Shown here in pieces: positions 27,442 to 35,420 of a stretch of 64,000 bases of DNA. The stretch comes from Clavibacter michiganensis subsp. tessellarius (GTDB taxonomy: Bacteria; Actinomycetota; Actinomycetes; Actinomycetales; Microbacteriaceae), in NCBI RefSeq assembly GCF_021922985.1, contig NZ_CP040788.1, positions 3,100,001 to 3,164,000 on the forward strand, in the 5' to 3' direction. Each line of letters begins with the position of its first letter. Positions within the stretch are counted from its first letter, which is position 1. A program made the position numbers and the translations under genes. Below the pieces are notes generated by a model. That model did not search any database, was not told the DNA's origin, and saw nothing but the letters and a program-made list of their open reading frames with translations.

Positions 27442-27468
27442 GTTCGAGATGCTTCGGAGGATCACGTC

Positions 27469-27963
27469 ATGTCGGACACCATCGCCGTCCCCGGGGACCG
27501 CTCCGAGGTGCTCGAGCGGCTGCGGGACCACACGACCGCGTTCGACGAGTCGGTGCGGCAGCTGGCCGCGGCGCTCGGGCTGCCGACGACGGACACGACG
27601 GCGCTCGCCGAGGTCATCTGGGCGGAGACCGCCGGCCGCGCGCTGTCGCCGGCCCGCCTGTCGGAACGGCTCCACCTGACCTCGGGGGCCACGACCGCGC
27701 TCGTCAACCGGCTCGAGGGCGGTGGTCACCTCGAGCGGAGTCGGGAGAGCGCCGACCGGCGGGTGGTGACGTTGCGACCGACCGCCGCGTCCCGGGCGCG
27801 CGTGACGGCTCTCCTCCAGGGTGCGCAGGTCGAGGTCGACCGGGCGCTCGACGGGTTCACCCCCGATCAGCTCCGCACGGCGGCGGCGGTCGTGCGGGCG
27901 GTCGCGGAGGGGACCGCGGCGGGCACGCGCGCGATGGCCGGCGACGGCGCGACCGGGGGCTGA
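27469..27963 (+). CDS. MarR family transcriptional regulator
   Basis: A 164-residue dimeric winged-helix repressor. The recognition region is LSERLHLTSGATTALVNRLEGGGHLERS and the wing holds the family motif SADRRVVTL. The C-terminal helix (EVDRALDGFTPDQLRTAAAVV) supports dimerisation. GGAGG precedes the ATG at 27469. It is divergent from the FAD monooxygenase and next to an inverted repeat, so it likely represses both genes until a ligand binds. Confidence 0.9.
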   Translation: MSDTIAVPGDRSEVLERLRDHTTAFDESVRQLAAALGLPTTDTTALAEVIWAETAGRALSPARLSERLHLTSGATTALVNRLEGGGHLERSRESADRRVVTLRPTAASRARVTALLQGAQVEVDRALDGFTPDQLRTAAAVVRAVAEGTAAGTRAMAGDGATGG

Positions 27964-27978
27964 GGGGCGGTCGTCCGG

Positions 27979-28794
27979 TCAGCCCGCGGGGACGCAGGGG
28001 CTGTCGCAGCCCGCGCGCGCCGCCCGCGTCTCCGCCGCCCGCGCCGCCGCCCGCTCCAGCAGCGACACGTGCAGGTACCCCGCGTAGCCGCCGGGCGTCC
28101 GGCCGTCGCGCCGGCTCGAGGTGAGCACCTCGCCCGCGGCCGACGCCGTGATCCGCGCGCCGAGGGACCGGAGCCGGGCGACCAGGTCCACGTCCTCGTG
28201 CTCGACGACCGCGGGGAAGCCGCCGGCCGCGGCGTACGCGTCCGCGCGCACGCCGAGGTTCGCGCCGTGCACGTGCCCGTTCGCCTCGCCGGGCACGCGC
28301 GTCGCCCGCCAGGCCGCGACCTGCGCCGGGCTGAGCGCCTCCAGCTCCGGCCGGACGGTGCCCACGACCACGTCGGATCCGGCGTCCGCGAGCGCCAGCT
28401 GGCTGGTGATCCACGCGGCCGGCACCTCCGAGTCGGCGTCGGTGCACGCGATCCAGAGCTCGGCGTCCGCGCCGTCCCAGCTCGCGCGCGCGGCGTCGAC
28501 GCCCCGCGCCCGCGCGGCGCCGACCCGGCCGGCCGAGCTCTCGATGACCTCGACGCCCGCCGACCGGGCGATCTCCGCGGTGCGGTCGCGGCAGTCGTCG
28601 GCGACGAGGATCACGCGCACGTCGACGCCCGCGGCCCGGGCGCCCGCGGCGGCGACCTCGACCGAGGCCAGGCAGCGCCCGACCAGCGCCTCCTCGTCGC
28701 GCGCGGGGATGACCACGGCGACCGCGCGGATCCGCGGTGCCCGCTCCTCGGCGGCGCCGGCGGCCGTCGCGGACGCGCCCTCGCGCCCCGTCAC
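27979..28794 (-). CDS. Glycosyltransferase family 2 protein
   Basis: A 271-residue GT-A fold enzyme without membrane helices. VVIPARDEEALVGRCLASV opens the nucleotide-sugar site, CTDADSEVP carries the DxD-type metal motif, and EHEDVDLVARLRSLGA is the acceptor-side ED motif. The GTG at 28794 overlaps the stop of the fusion gene upstream (GTGA), so the two act together. GT2 genes next to PIG-L/NodS-type methyltransferase genes recur in many bacteria, where they are thought to build a modified glycan or glycolipid. The product is unknown. Confidence 0.88.
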   Translation of the reverse strand: MTGREGASATAAGAAEERAPRIRAVAVVIPARDEEALVGRCLASVEVAAAGARAAGVDVRVILVADDCRDRTAEIARSAGVEVIESSAGRVGAARARGVDAARASWDGADAELWIACTDADSEVPAAWITSQLALADAGSDVVVGTVRPELEALSPAQVAAWRATRVPGEANGHVHGANLGVRADAYAAAGGFPAVVEHEDVDLVARLRSLGARITASAAGEVLTSSRRDGRTPGGYAGYLHVSLLERAAARAAETRAARAGCDSPCVPAG

Positions 28795-31454
28795 CGCAGC
28801 CCCGTCCGGGCGGCGACCGAACGCGGATCCGCCGACAGCACCTCCAGCAGGAAGTCGTCCTCCTCGTGCCGGAGGATGCGCGTGAGCCCCGGCACGTCGG
28901 CCAGCCGCGCGTGCACCTCGTCGCCCGAGCGGCGGAAGTCGCCCTCGGGGTGGCGCCAGTGGCAGGCGACCAGCGTGCCCGTGGCGCCGAGCGCGCCGGG
29001 CAGCGCAGTGAGGACCCGGTCGAGCGCGGCGTCGTCGAGGTAGTAGCCGACCTCGCTCATCACGACGAGGTCGAAGGCGCCCGCGGGCCAGTCGGCGCCC
29101 ACGTCGCGCACCTCGACGCGCACGTGCGGTGCGTCGGCGAGCCGGGCCCGCGCGCGCTCGACGGCGGTCGGCGCGACGTCCACCGCGAGCAGCTCGTCGA
29201 CGCGCTCGGCCAGGCCCGCGCTCGTGACGCCGATGGAGCAGCCGATCTCGAGGGCGCGCCCGTAGCGCTCGTCGGGCAGCGCCGCGAGGGTCGCGAGGCG
29301 CTTGCGGCGCTCGTACCAGCGGGTGGTGACGCGCCATGGATCCTCGTCGCGCGCGTACGCGGCGTCGAAGCGCTCGGCGGCGCTGGGCGACGCGGCGGGC
29401 GGCGTCGCGGACGCGGGGGACGGGTCCGGCACGATGAGCACCTCGCGGTCGCGCCCCGCGTGCCGCAGGAACGCCGGCAGCAGCACCGCGCGGTCCTCGG
29501 GGGCGTCGGAGAGCGGCCGCACCTGGCTGGCGTGCGCGGCGATCGCCCGGCGCTTGGCCTGCTGCGCGGCCGGATCCAGCGGGAGCGCGCGCAGGCCGGC
29601 CCACGGCACGCGCGGGTCGTCGGGCGTCGCCCAGTGCCACATCCAGACGGGGTACTCGACGAGCCGGATGCCGCGCTCGTCCGCCTGCGCCGCCACCAGC
29701 TCGGCGACGACCTCGCCCGTCACGCGGTGGTCGCGGTGCCCGTCGCCGCGCCAGGGGGCGGCGACCCAGGTGCCGGGTGCGGCCTCGGCGACGAGCGCCT
29801 CGAGGTCCGCGCGCACGGCGTCGCGCGCCTCGCGGACGCCGCCGTCGGGGTGCCCGAGCAGCACCAGGCGCGCGCCGGGGGCGACCGCGTCGAGCGCGGC
29901 GCGCGCCTCGTCCCGGCGGATCGCGGCGAGCTCGGCGGGCGTGACCGTCGGCGATCCCGGGTGCGAGGCGGCGCCGTCGGTGACGATCGCGAGGGTCACC
30001 GGCAGCCCGCGCGCGGCGGCCGCCGCGATCAGCCCGCCGGCGCCGACCGACTCGTCGTCCGCGTGCGCGGACACCACGAGCAGGGCGGGCATGTCGTCGA
30101 GCCGCAGCTCGGGGAGCGCGTCGAAGCGCGGATCCGCGGGCCACACGTCGGCGTCGACGCCCGGCTCGCGCGCGTCGAACGCGACGCCGGCCGCGGGCGG
30201 GTCGCCGGCGGACGTGGTCCCCGGCTCGGCGGACGCGGACGCGGGCGCGGACGCGGGCGCGGGCTCGGGCTCGGGCTCGGGCGCCGAGACCTCCCGCGCC
30301 GCCGCCTCGACGAGCGCGCCGCCGAGCGACGCGTCGTCCCGCTCGGCGTGGTGCTGCCGCACGTAGAGCTCGAGGTCGGCGACGCGCTTGGCGTGCACCG
30401 GATCCTGTGCGAGCGGCGCGGGGCCGAGCGCGTGCGCGACGTGCATCAGCGTCTCCTCGGCGGCCCGGGCGGCGATGCCGCGCACCCGCTTGGCGAGCAG
30501 CCGCCCCTCCTCGCCCTCCGCGAGCCCCCGGTCGACCAGCCGCGCGGCCTCGTCGAGGGCGCTCCGCGACGCGGCGAGGGCCGCGTCCACGGCGCCCAGG
30601 TGCATCAGGGTCAGCCGGTCGGCGCCGGGTCGCGCGGCCGCGGCCTGCAGCGTGCGCGCCAGCCCGACCGCGCCGCCGTGCCAGCAGGCGGCCACGCCGA
30701 TCGCGCCCCAGTGGAAGCCGGCGCGCTCGAGGTACCAGCCGGGGGCGCCGACCCGGCGCGCGGGCACGCCGGTCATCCGCAGCGGACCGCTCGGCACCTC
30801 GACGAGCCCCCGCGCCGCCCAGGCGCCGGGCACGACCTCCACGCCGGGGTGGTCGAGGCGCACCGCGTAGAGCGCGCGCGTGCCGTCGGCGGAGGCCGCG
30901 GTGATGAGCGCGTGGGAGAGCGACCCCGCGAGCGAGCACCACGGCTTCGTCCCGGTCAGCGCGGCGTCGCCGGATGCGGCGGGGGAGCCGGCGTCGTCCG
31001 CCGGCACGGCCTGCAGCGGGTCCCCGCCGCCCTCCGCCGCGAAGACCCCCCACGTGCCGGGGATCGGATCCGCGTCCGCGGCAGCGCGCGCGCGGCCCGC
31101 CCCGTCGCCCGCGACCTGCTCCTGGTCGAGGATCGCGAGCGCGTCGAGGTGCGGCTCCACGGCCCGGGCGATCCCGAGGTCCGCGGCCGCGAGCGTGGCG
31201 AGCGCCTCCCACAGGTCGCGCGTGCGTCCGCCGCCGGGCAGCGCGCCGTCGACGCCCAGCTCGACGGCGAGCTCGAGCGCGCGCGCCGTCGGCCACTCGT
31301 GCGGCAGCGCGTCCGCCGCGGCGAGCGCGTCCACGACCCGCCTCGTCGCCGCCCCCGGCGCGTCCTCCGCGAGCGGCACCGCCGTCGACGTGAGCCGGAC
31401 CCGGGTGGCGGGGAGGGCGGGGATGGCGCGGTCGCGGGGGGAGCCGGAGGTCAC
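28791..31454 (-). CDS. Fusion protein: acyl-CoA dehydrogenase-like + PIG-L deacetylase + NodS-like methyltransferase
   Basis: One open frame of 887 codons with three parts. Residues about 1-375 resemble an acyl-CoA dehydrogenase (GTKPWCSLAGSLSHALI, then a helical C-terminal half with LARTLQAAAARPGADRLTL). A roughly 45-residue Pro/Glu/Ala-rich linker follows. Residues about 425-670 are a PIG-L/LmbE deacetylase (zinc motif AHADDESVGAGG, later GHRDHRVTG). Residues about 690-887 are a NodS-type SAM methyltransferase (DPWRVTTRWYERRKRL, then EIGCSIGVTSAGLAERV). PIG-L/methyltransferase fusions are known; adding the dehydrogenase in the same frame is unusual. The GTG at 31454 is a best guess because no good ribosome site is present. 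Confidence 0.8.
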   Translation of the reverse strand: MTSGSPRDRAIPALPATRVRLTSTAVPLAEDAPGAATRRVVDALAAADALPHEWPTARALELAVELGVDGALPGGGRTRDLWEALATLAAADLGIARAVEPHLDALAILDQEQVAGDGAGRARAAADADPIPGTWGVFAAEGGGDPLQAVPADDAGSPAASGDAALTGTKPWCSLAGSLSHALITAASADGTRALYAVRLDHPGVEVVPGAWAARGLVEVPSGPLRMTGVPARRVGAPGWYLERAGFHWGAIGVAACWHGGAVGLARTLQAAAARPGADRLTLMHLGAVDAALAASRSALDEAARLVDRGLAEGEEGRLLAKRVRGIAARAAEETLMHVAHALGPAPLAQDPVHAKRVADLELYVRQHHAERDDASLGGALVEAAAREVSAPEPEPEPAPASAPASASAEPGTTSAGDPPAAGVAFDAREPGVDADVWPADPRFDALPELRLDDMPALLVVSAHADDESVGAGGLIAAAAARGLPVTLAIVTDGAASHPGSPTVTPAELAAIRRDEARAALDAVAPGARLVLLGHPDGGVREARDAVRADLEALVAEAAPGTWVAAPWRGDGHRDHRVTGEVVAELVAAQADERGIRLVEYPVWMWHWATPDDPRVPWAGLRALPLDPAAQQAKRRAIAAHASQVRPLSDAPEDRAVLLPAFLRHAGRDREVLIVPDPSPASATPPAASPSAAERFDAAYARDEDPWRVTTRWYERRKRLATLAALPDERYGRALEIGCSIGVTSAGLAERVDELLAVDVAPTAVERARARLADAPHVRVEVRDVGADWPAGAFDLVVMSEVGYYLDDAALDRVLTALPGALGATGTLVACHWRHPEGDFRRSGDEVHARLADVPGLTRILRHEEDDFLLEVLSADPRSVAARTGLR

Positions 31455-31480
31455 AGGGGGTGGATCCACTTCGTCGGATG

Positions 31481-31500
31481 GTCGACCGGTCGTCGACCGG
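31481..31500. repeat. Direct repeat GTCGACCGG x 2 upstream of the fusion gene
   Basis: Two exact 9-base copies two bases apart, 27 bases upstream of the fusion gene's GTG. It may be a regulator site. Confidence 0.4.
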
Positions 31501-31667
31501 CGTCTCCCGTCGAACCTACAAGCGTCCCGCCCGCGGTGACGCGGTGCCGGGTCGCGGGAGTCCGCCCCGGCCGCGCTCCGGGCGGCGGACGCCCGAGGGG
31601 ATGTGGGAACCTGACGGCAGGGAACGGGCGCGATCCGCCCGCCCACGCACGACTGGAGGGGACCACC

Positions 31668-31892
31668 ATGACCGAGCACACCACCGAGCCGTCCGAGCCG
31701 ATCGACCGGAGCGCGCCCGCGTCCGCCGAGCAGCCCACCCCCGAGGCGGTCGAGGAGTTCGAGCGCCTCGCCGTCCTCCGCATGGGCGGCGAGGACATCG
31801 AGGGCGCCATCGACGCGCTCGCGGACGAGGAGGCCCGCGACGTCGCCGAGGTCGCCATCGACCGCGTCGTCCGGAACTACGAGAACCTCTAG
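31668..31892 (+). CDS. Small acidic protein, unrecognised
   Basis: A 74-residue acidic cytosolic protein. The first 25 residues are Thr/Pro/Glu-rich and likely disordered; the rest (PEAVEEFERLAVLRMGGEDI onward) predicts as helices. A GGAGGGG ribosome site precedes the ATG at 31668, and coding bias fits. No family is recognised. It is convergent with purC across a strong hairpin, and divergent from the fusion gene. Confidence 0.7.
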   Translation: MTEHTTEPSEPIDRSAPASAEQPTPEAVEEFERLAVLRMGGEDIEGAIDALADEEARDVAEVAIDRVVRNYENL

Positions 31893-31903
31893 CCGCAGCC
31901 GCA

Positions 31904-31960
31904 GCCGCGCGCCCGCTGGTCGGGCGGATCCGTGGACCCGCCGCCGCACGGGCGCGCGGC
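31904..31960. terminator. Bidirectional hairpin between the small acidic gene and purC
   Basis: GCCGCGCGCCCG and CGGGCGCGCGGC form a 12-base outer stem, with further G/C pairing inside. Confidence 0.6.
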
Positions 31961-31969
31961 GTGCGCGCC

Positions 31970-32905
31970 CTAGATCCCGGTGAGCCGCGCGATCAGCTCG
32001 CGATACCGCGCCGCCGTCCGCTCCACGATCTCCGGCGGCAGCACGGGCGGGGTGCCCGCCCGGTCCCAGTTCGCCGTGAGCCAGTCGCGCACGATCTGCT
32101 TGTCGAAGCTGTCGGTGCGGTTGCCCGTCGCGTACGCCTCGGCGTCCCAGTACCTGGACGAGTCGCTCGTGAGCACCTCGTCCGCCAGCGTCGTGATGCC
32201 CGTGCGCGGGTCGATGCCGAACTCGAACTTGGTGTCCGCGAGGATCACGCCGCGCTCCTCCGCGATGGCGGACGCGCGCCGGTACACGTCGAGCGAGAGG
32301 TCGCGCAGGCGCGCCGCCTCCTCGTGCCCCACGAGCTCCTCGGTGCGCGCGAACGTGATGTTCTCGTCGTGCTCGCCCTGCGGAGCCTTCCAGGCCGGCG
32401 TGTAGATGGGCTCGGGCAGCCGGTCGCCCTGCTGCAGGCCGGCGGGCAGCGGGATGCCGCACACGGTGCCGTGCTCGCGGTACTCCTCCCAGCCGGATCC
32501 GGCGAGGTAGCCGCGCACGACGCACTCGATGGGCAGCATCTCGAGCACGCGGCAGAGCATCGCCCGGCCGCGGACGGGCTCGGGCACGCCGATGCGCGCG
32601 AGGGTCGCGGCGTCCACGAGGTGGTTGGGCACGTCGAGCCGGTCGAACCACCACAGGCTCAGCTGCGTGAGCAGCTCGCCCTTGCCGGGGATGCCCGGCT
32701 CGAGCGCGAAGTCGTACGCGCTCACGCGGTCGGTCGCCACCACGAGCACGTGCGGCTCGCCCTCGAGCGCGCGGTCCTCGGTGTCGTCCATGGCGGGGCT
32801 GAAGAGCTCGCGCACCTTGCCCGAGTAGGCGTGCTCCCAGCCCGGCAGCTCCCACTCGGAGGCGTGCCCGGCCGGTACGGCGCCAGTGGGGGTCGCGCCG
32901 CTCAT
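31970..32905 (-). CDS. purC: Phosphoribosylaminoimidazole-succinocarboxamide synthase (SAICAR synthetase)
   Basis: PurC joins CAIR and aspartate with ATP to form SAICAR, purine step 8. It is 311 residues, the long actinobacterial/yeast-like form. Motifs are YSGKVRELF (ATP loop), ATDRVSAYDF, ECVVRGYLAGSGW, DTKFEFG and DEVLTSDSSRYW. The ATG at 32905 overlaps the purD stop as ATGA, so it is the second gene of a purD-purC operon. Confidence 0.97.
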   Translation of the reverse strand: MSGATPTGAVPAGHASEWELPGWEHAYSGKVRELFSPAMDDTEDRALEGEPHVLVVATDRVSAYDFALEPGIPGKGELLTQLSLWWFDRLDVPNHLVDAATLARIGVPEPVRGRAMLCRVLEMLPIECVVRGYLAGSGWEEYREHGTVCGIPLPAGLQQGDRLPEPIYTPAWKAPQGEHDENITFARTEELVGHEEAARLRDLSLDVYRRASAIAEERGVILADTKFEFGIDPRTGITTLADEVLTSDSSRYWDAEAYATGNRTDSFDKQIVRDWLTANWDRAGTPPVLPPEIVERTAARYRELIARLTGI

Positions 32906-34152
32906 CGGATGACCTGCGCGGCGATGTCGCTGCGGTGCTGCGCGCCGTCGAGCGATATCCGCCCCACCGCCTCGTAGACCCGCGACCGCGCCTCCTCGAA
33001 GCCCGCGCCCGTCGCGACCACGCTGAGCACGCGGCCGCCGGTGGCGACGAGCCCGGCGTCGGACTCGGCGGTGGCGGCGTGCGCGATGCTCACGCCCTCG
33101 ACCCGTCCCGCCTCGTCGAGGCCCGTGATGACGCGGCCGGTGCGCGGCGACTCGGGGTAGCCCTCGCTCGCGAGGACGACGGTGACGGCGACGTCGTCCG
33201 AGAACTCCGGTCGGGCCACGCCGCCGAGCTCCCCGGACGCGGCCGCCAGCAGCAGCAGCGAGAGCGGGGTGACGAGGCGGGGCAGCACGACCTGCGTCTC
33301 CGGATCCCCGAACCGCGCGTTGAACTCGATGACCCGGATGCCGTCCGAGGTGAGGATGAGCCCGCAGTAGAGGAGGCCGATGAAGGGCGTCTGCTCCGCG
33401 GCGAGCTTCCGCACGGTGGGGAGCGCGATGGTGTCGATGACCTCGTCGACGAAGCCCTCCGGCAGCCACGGCAGCGGCGAGTAGGCGCCCATGCCGCCCG
33501 TGTTCGGCCCGGCGTCGCCGTCGCCCAGGCGCTTGTAGTCCTGCGCGGGGGAGAGCGGCAGCACGTCGTGACCGTCGGAGAGGAGGAACAGCGACACCTC
33601 CTGGCCGGCGAGGAACTCCTCGACGAGCACCGTGCCCTGCCTGAGGTAGTGGCGCGCGTGCTCGAGCGCGCGCGAGCGGTCGGCGGTGACGAGCACGCCC
33701 TTGCCCGCCGCGAGCCCGTCGGCCTTGATGACGTAGGGGGCGCCGTACTCGTCGAGCGCGGCCTCGACCTCGTCGACGGTGCCGGCCTGGGAGGCGCGGC
33801 CGGTGGGGACGCCCGCCTCCTCCATGATGCGCTTGGCGAAGGTCTTGGACCCCTCGAGCGCGGCGGCGGCGCGGCCCGGCCCGAACACCGGCACGCCGCG
33901 CGTGCGGAGCGCGTCGGCGACGCCCGCGACGAGCGGCGCCTCGGGCCCCACGACGACCAGCTCGAAGCCCTCGGCGAGCGCGTGCTCGGCGACGACGACC
34001 GGGTCGTCGATGTCCATCTTCACGACGGGCACGTCCCGGGCGATGCCCGCGTTGCCGGGGGCGGCGACGATCTCGTGCCCCGCGTCCTCCCGGAGCAGGG
34101 CCGTGACGATGGCGTGCTCGCGCGCACCGGAACCGAGTACCAGGATCTTCAC
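32902..34152 (-). CDS. purD: Phosphoribosylamine-glycine ligase (GAR synthetase)
   Basis: PurD is an ATP-grasp enzyme that ligates glycine to phosphoribosylamine, purine step 2. It is 416 residues, normal for the family. The N-terminal fold begins KILVLGSGAREHAI, the ATP-grasp loop is PYVIKADGLAAGKGVLV, and LLYCGLILTSDGIRVIEFNARFGDPE is the metal-binding block. The GTG at 34152 is 6 bases downstream of a TAGGGT hexamer with no ribosome site, so translation is probably leaderless. Confidence 0.97.
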   Translation of the reverse strand: MKILVLGSGAREHAIVTALLREDAGHEIVAAPGNAGIARDVPVVKMDIDDPVVVAEHALAEGFELVVVGPEAPLVAGVADALRTRGVPVFGPGRAAAALEGSKTFAKRIMEEAGVPTGRASQAGTVDEVEAALDEYGAPYVIKADGLAAGKGVLVTADRSRALEHARHYLRQGTVLVEEFLAGQEVSLFLLSDGHDVLPLSPAQDYKRLGDGDAGPNTGGMGAYSPLPWLPEGFVDEVIDTIALPTVRKLAAEQTPFIGLLYCGLILTSDGIRVIEFNARFGDPETQVVLPRLVTPLSLLLLAAASGELGGVARPEFSDDVAVTVVLASEGYPESPRTGRVITGLDEAGRVEGVSIAHAATAESDAGLVATGGRVLSVVATGAGFEEARSRVYEAVGRISLDGAQHRSDIAAQVIR

Positions 34153-34158
34153 GCCCCC

Positions 34159-34164
34159 ACCCTA
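34159..34164 (-). promoter_or_regulatory. -10 hexamer TAGGGT, 6 bases before the purD GTG
   Basis: TANNNT at leaderless spacing for the purD-purC operon. No -35 is evident. Confidence 0.45.
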
Positions 34165-34574
34165 TCGACGCCGTGCCCGGCGGACGGGGCCCGCGCGGGG
34201 CCCTGCGGAGACGCGCCGCCGCGCCCCGGGTGCACGGGGCGCGGCGGGCGGGAGGCCGACCCGCCGCGGGTACGGTCCGGGTCGGCTCCCTGCCCCTCCC
34301 GGCGTCGTTCGGGTCCGTCGGGAGGCGCATCGTCCGGCCAGCCGACGCCCGGGGAGGCGGCGGCGGGGGGACGCCGTGCCGTGCCCCGCGGGTCGTGTTC
34401 ACCGCCGGGCACTTCCATACACGGTAATGGATGTCCCCCTAAATGCGGACACGTCCGGGAGCCCCACTTGGAGGGGTGCGCAAAGCGGATGGGCGCGCGC
34501 CGGGAGCGGACCGCCGCGGCCCCGCGCCACGCGCCCCGGCCGTCGGCGCGCGGCGGCTCTGGCATCCTGAGGCC
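34165..34574. other. Intergenic stretch between purD and the SCP gene
   Basis: About 410 bases with no supported gene. It holds the divergent promoter regions, a TCCAT...ATGGA inverted repeat near 34417, and small C/G hairpins including CCCCACTTGGAGGGG near 34462. No riboswitch was recognised. Confidence 0.5.
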
Positions 34575-34955
34575 ATGGCCAAGGCGCGCATCCACCCCAC
34601 CGTCGGACAGCCCGCCGTGCGGGCCGCGCTCGCCGCGGGGGCGGACGCCGACCGCGAGACGCGCGCCACCGCCGTGCGCTTCCTGCTCCAGTCGCTGGCG
34701 GACCTCGCGCCCGGCGGCACGGTCGAGGTGCGCGTGCCGCCGTTCGGCGCCGTGCAGTGCATCGAGGGGCCGGGCCACACGCGCGGGACGCCGCCCAACG
34801 TCATCGAGACGGACCCCGCCACCTGGATCGCGCTCGCCACCGGCGGCCTCGCCTGGGACGCGGGCGTGGAGGCGGGAGCCGTGCGCGCCTCGGGGCTGCG
34901 GGCGGACCTCCGCGGGCTCCTGCCCGTGCCGTGGCAGCTGCCGGCCGACCGCTGA
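34575..34955 (+). CDS. Sterol carrier family protein (bacterial SCP ortholog)
   Basis: A 126-residue small soluble protein of the bacterial SCP type that sits near purF in many actinobacteria. The core VRFLLQSLADLAPGGTVEVRVPPFGAVQCIEG and the ending RADLRGLLPV fit the family. It probably binds a hydrophobic or anionic ligand, but no function is proven. The ATG at 34575 follows a CATCCT hexamer by 6 bases, suggesting a leaderless message. Confidence 0.75.
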   Translation: MAKARIHPTVGQPAVRAALAAGADADRETRATAVRFLLQSLADLAPGGTVEVRVPPFGAVQCIEGPGHTRGTPPNVIETDPATWIALATGGLAWDAGVEAGAVRASGLRADLRGLLPVPWQLPADR

Positions 34956-35045
34956 GCGGGTCCGCCGCCGTCCGCGGGGCGCCCGGTCCGTGCGGACGGG
35001 CCATCCGGTTCGCCGGGTGTCCGGGGCGCAGGGGATGATGGACCC

Positions 35046-35354
35046 ATGACCGACGCCCGACCCCAGCCCGACGACGAGCGCCGCACCGAGGTCCTCGTCC
35101 GGCGATCGCCCCGCTACTTCCGCTTCATGGGCGTCGGCGCCGTGCTCGGCATCGTCGTGGCCATGGTCCTCACGCTCACGTTCCCCGCGAACGCCGAGTT
35201 CTCCGAGGCGCAGGTGCTCGCGTTCCTCGCGCTGTTCGGGGTCGTGCTCTTCGGCGGGCTGGCGGCGCTGCTCGCGCTGCTGCTCGATCGCGCGGCGTCG
35301 CGCCGCTCCCGCGTCCTCACGGCCGAGCGGGAGCCGGGCGAGCCGGGCGCCTGA
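35046..35354 (+). CDS. Two-helix membrane protein, unrecognised
   Basis: A 102-residue protein with two hydrophobic helices (FMGVGAVLGIVVAMVLTLTF and VLAFLALFGVVLFGGLAALL) and charged, probably cytosolic ends. It follows the SCP gene by 90 bases and is convergent with purF. Small proteins of this layout are common next to purF in Microbacteriaceae as I recall them, but no role is known. Confidence 0.75.
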   Translation: MTDARPQPDDERRTEVLVRRSPRYFRFMGVGAVLGIVVAMVLTLTFPANAEFSEAQVLAFLALFGVVLFGGLAALLALLLDRAASRRSRVLTAEREPGEPGA

Positions 35355-35371
35355 CCCGCGTCGCGGATCCG

Positions 35372-35407
35372 CCCGGCCGTCCCGGCCGTCCCGGTCGTCC
35401 CGGCCGC
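35372..35407. repeat. Tandem repeat, 4 x 9 bases (CCCGGCCGT)
   Basis: Two exact CCCGGCCGT units followed by CCCGGTCGT and CCCGGCCGC, filling the gap between the convergent membrane protein gene and purF. Confidence 0.8.
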
Positions 35408-35420
35408 ACGAGCCAGCCGA

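Noticed and set aside
31455..32855. Continuation of the fusion frame upstream of 31454
   Set aside because: Runs antisense-phase through purC and the small acidic gene; similarity stops at the GTG at 31454.
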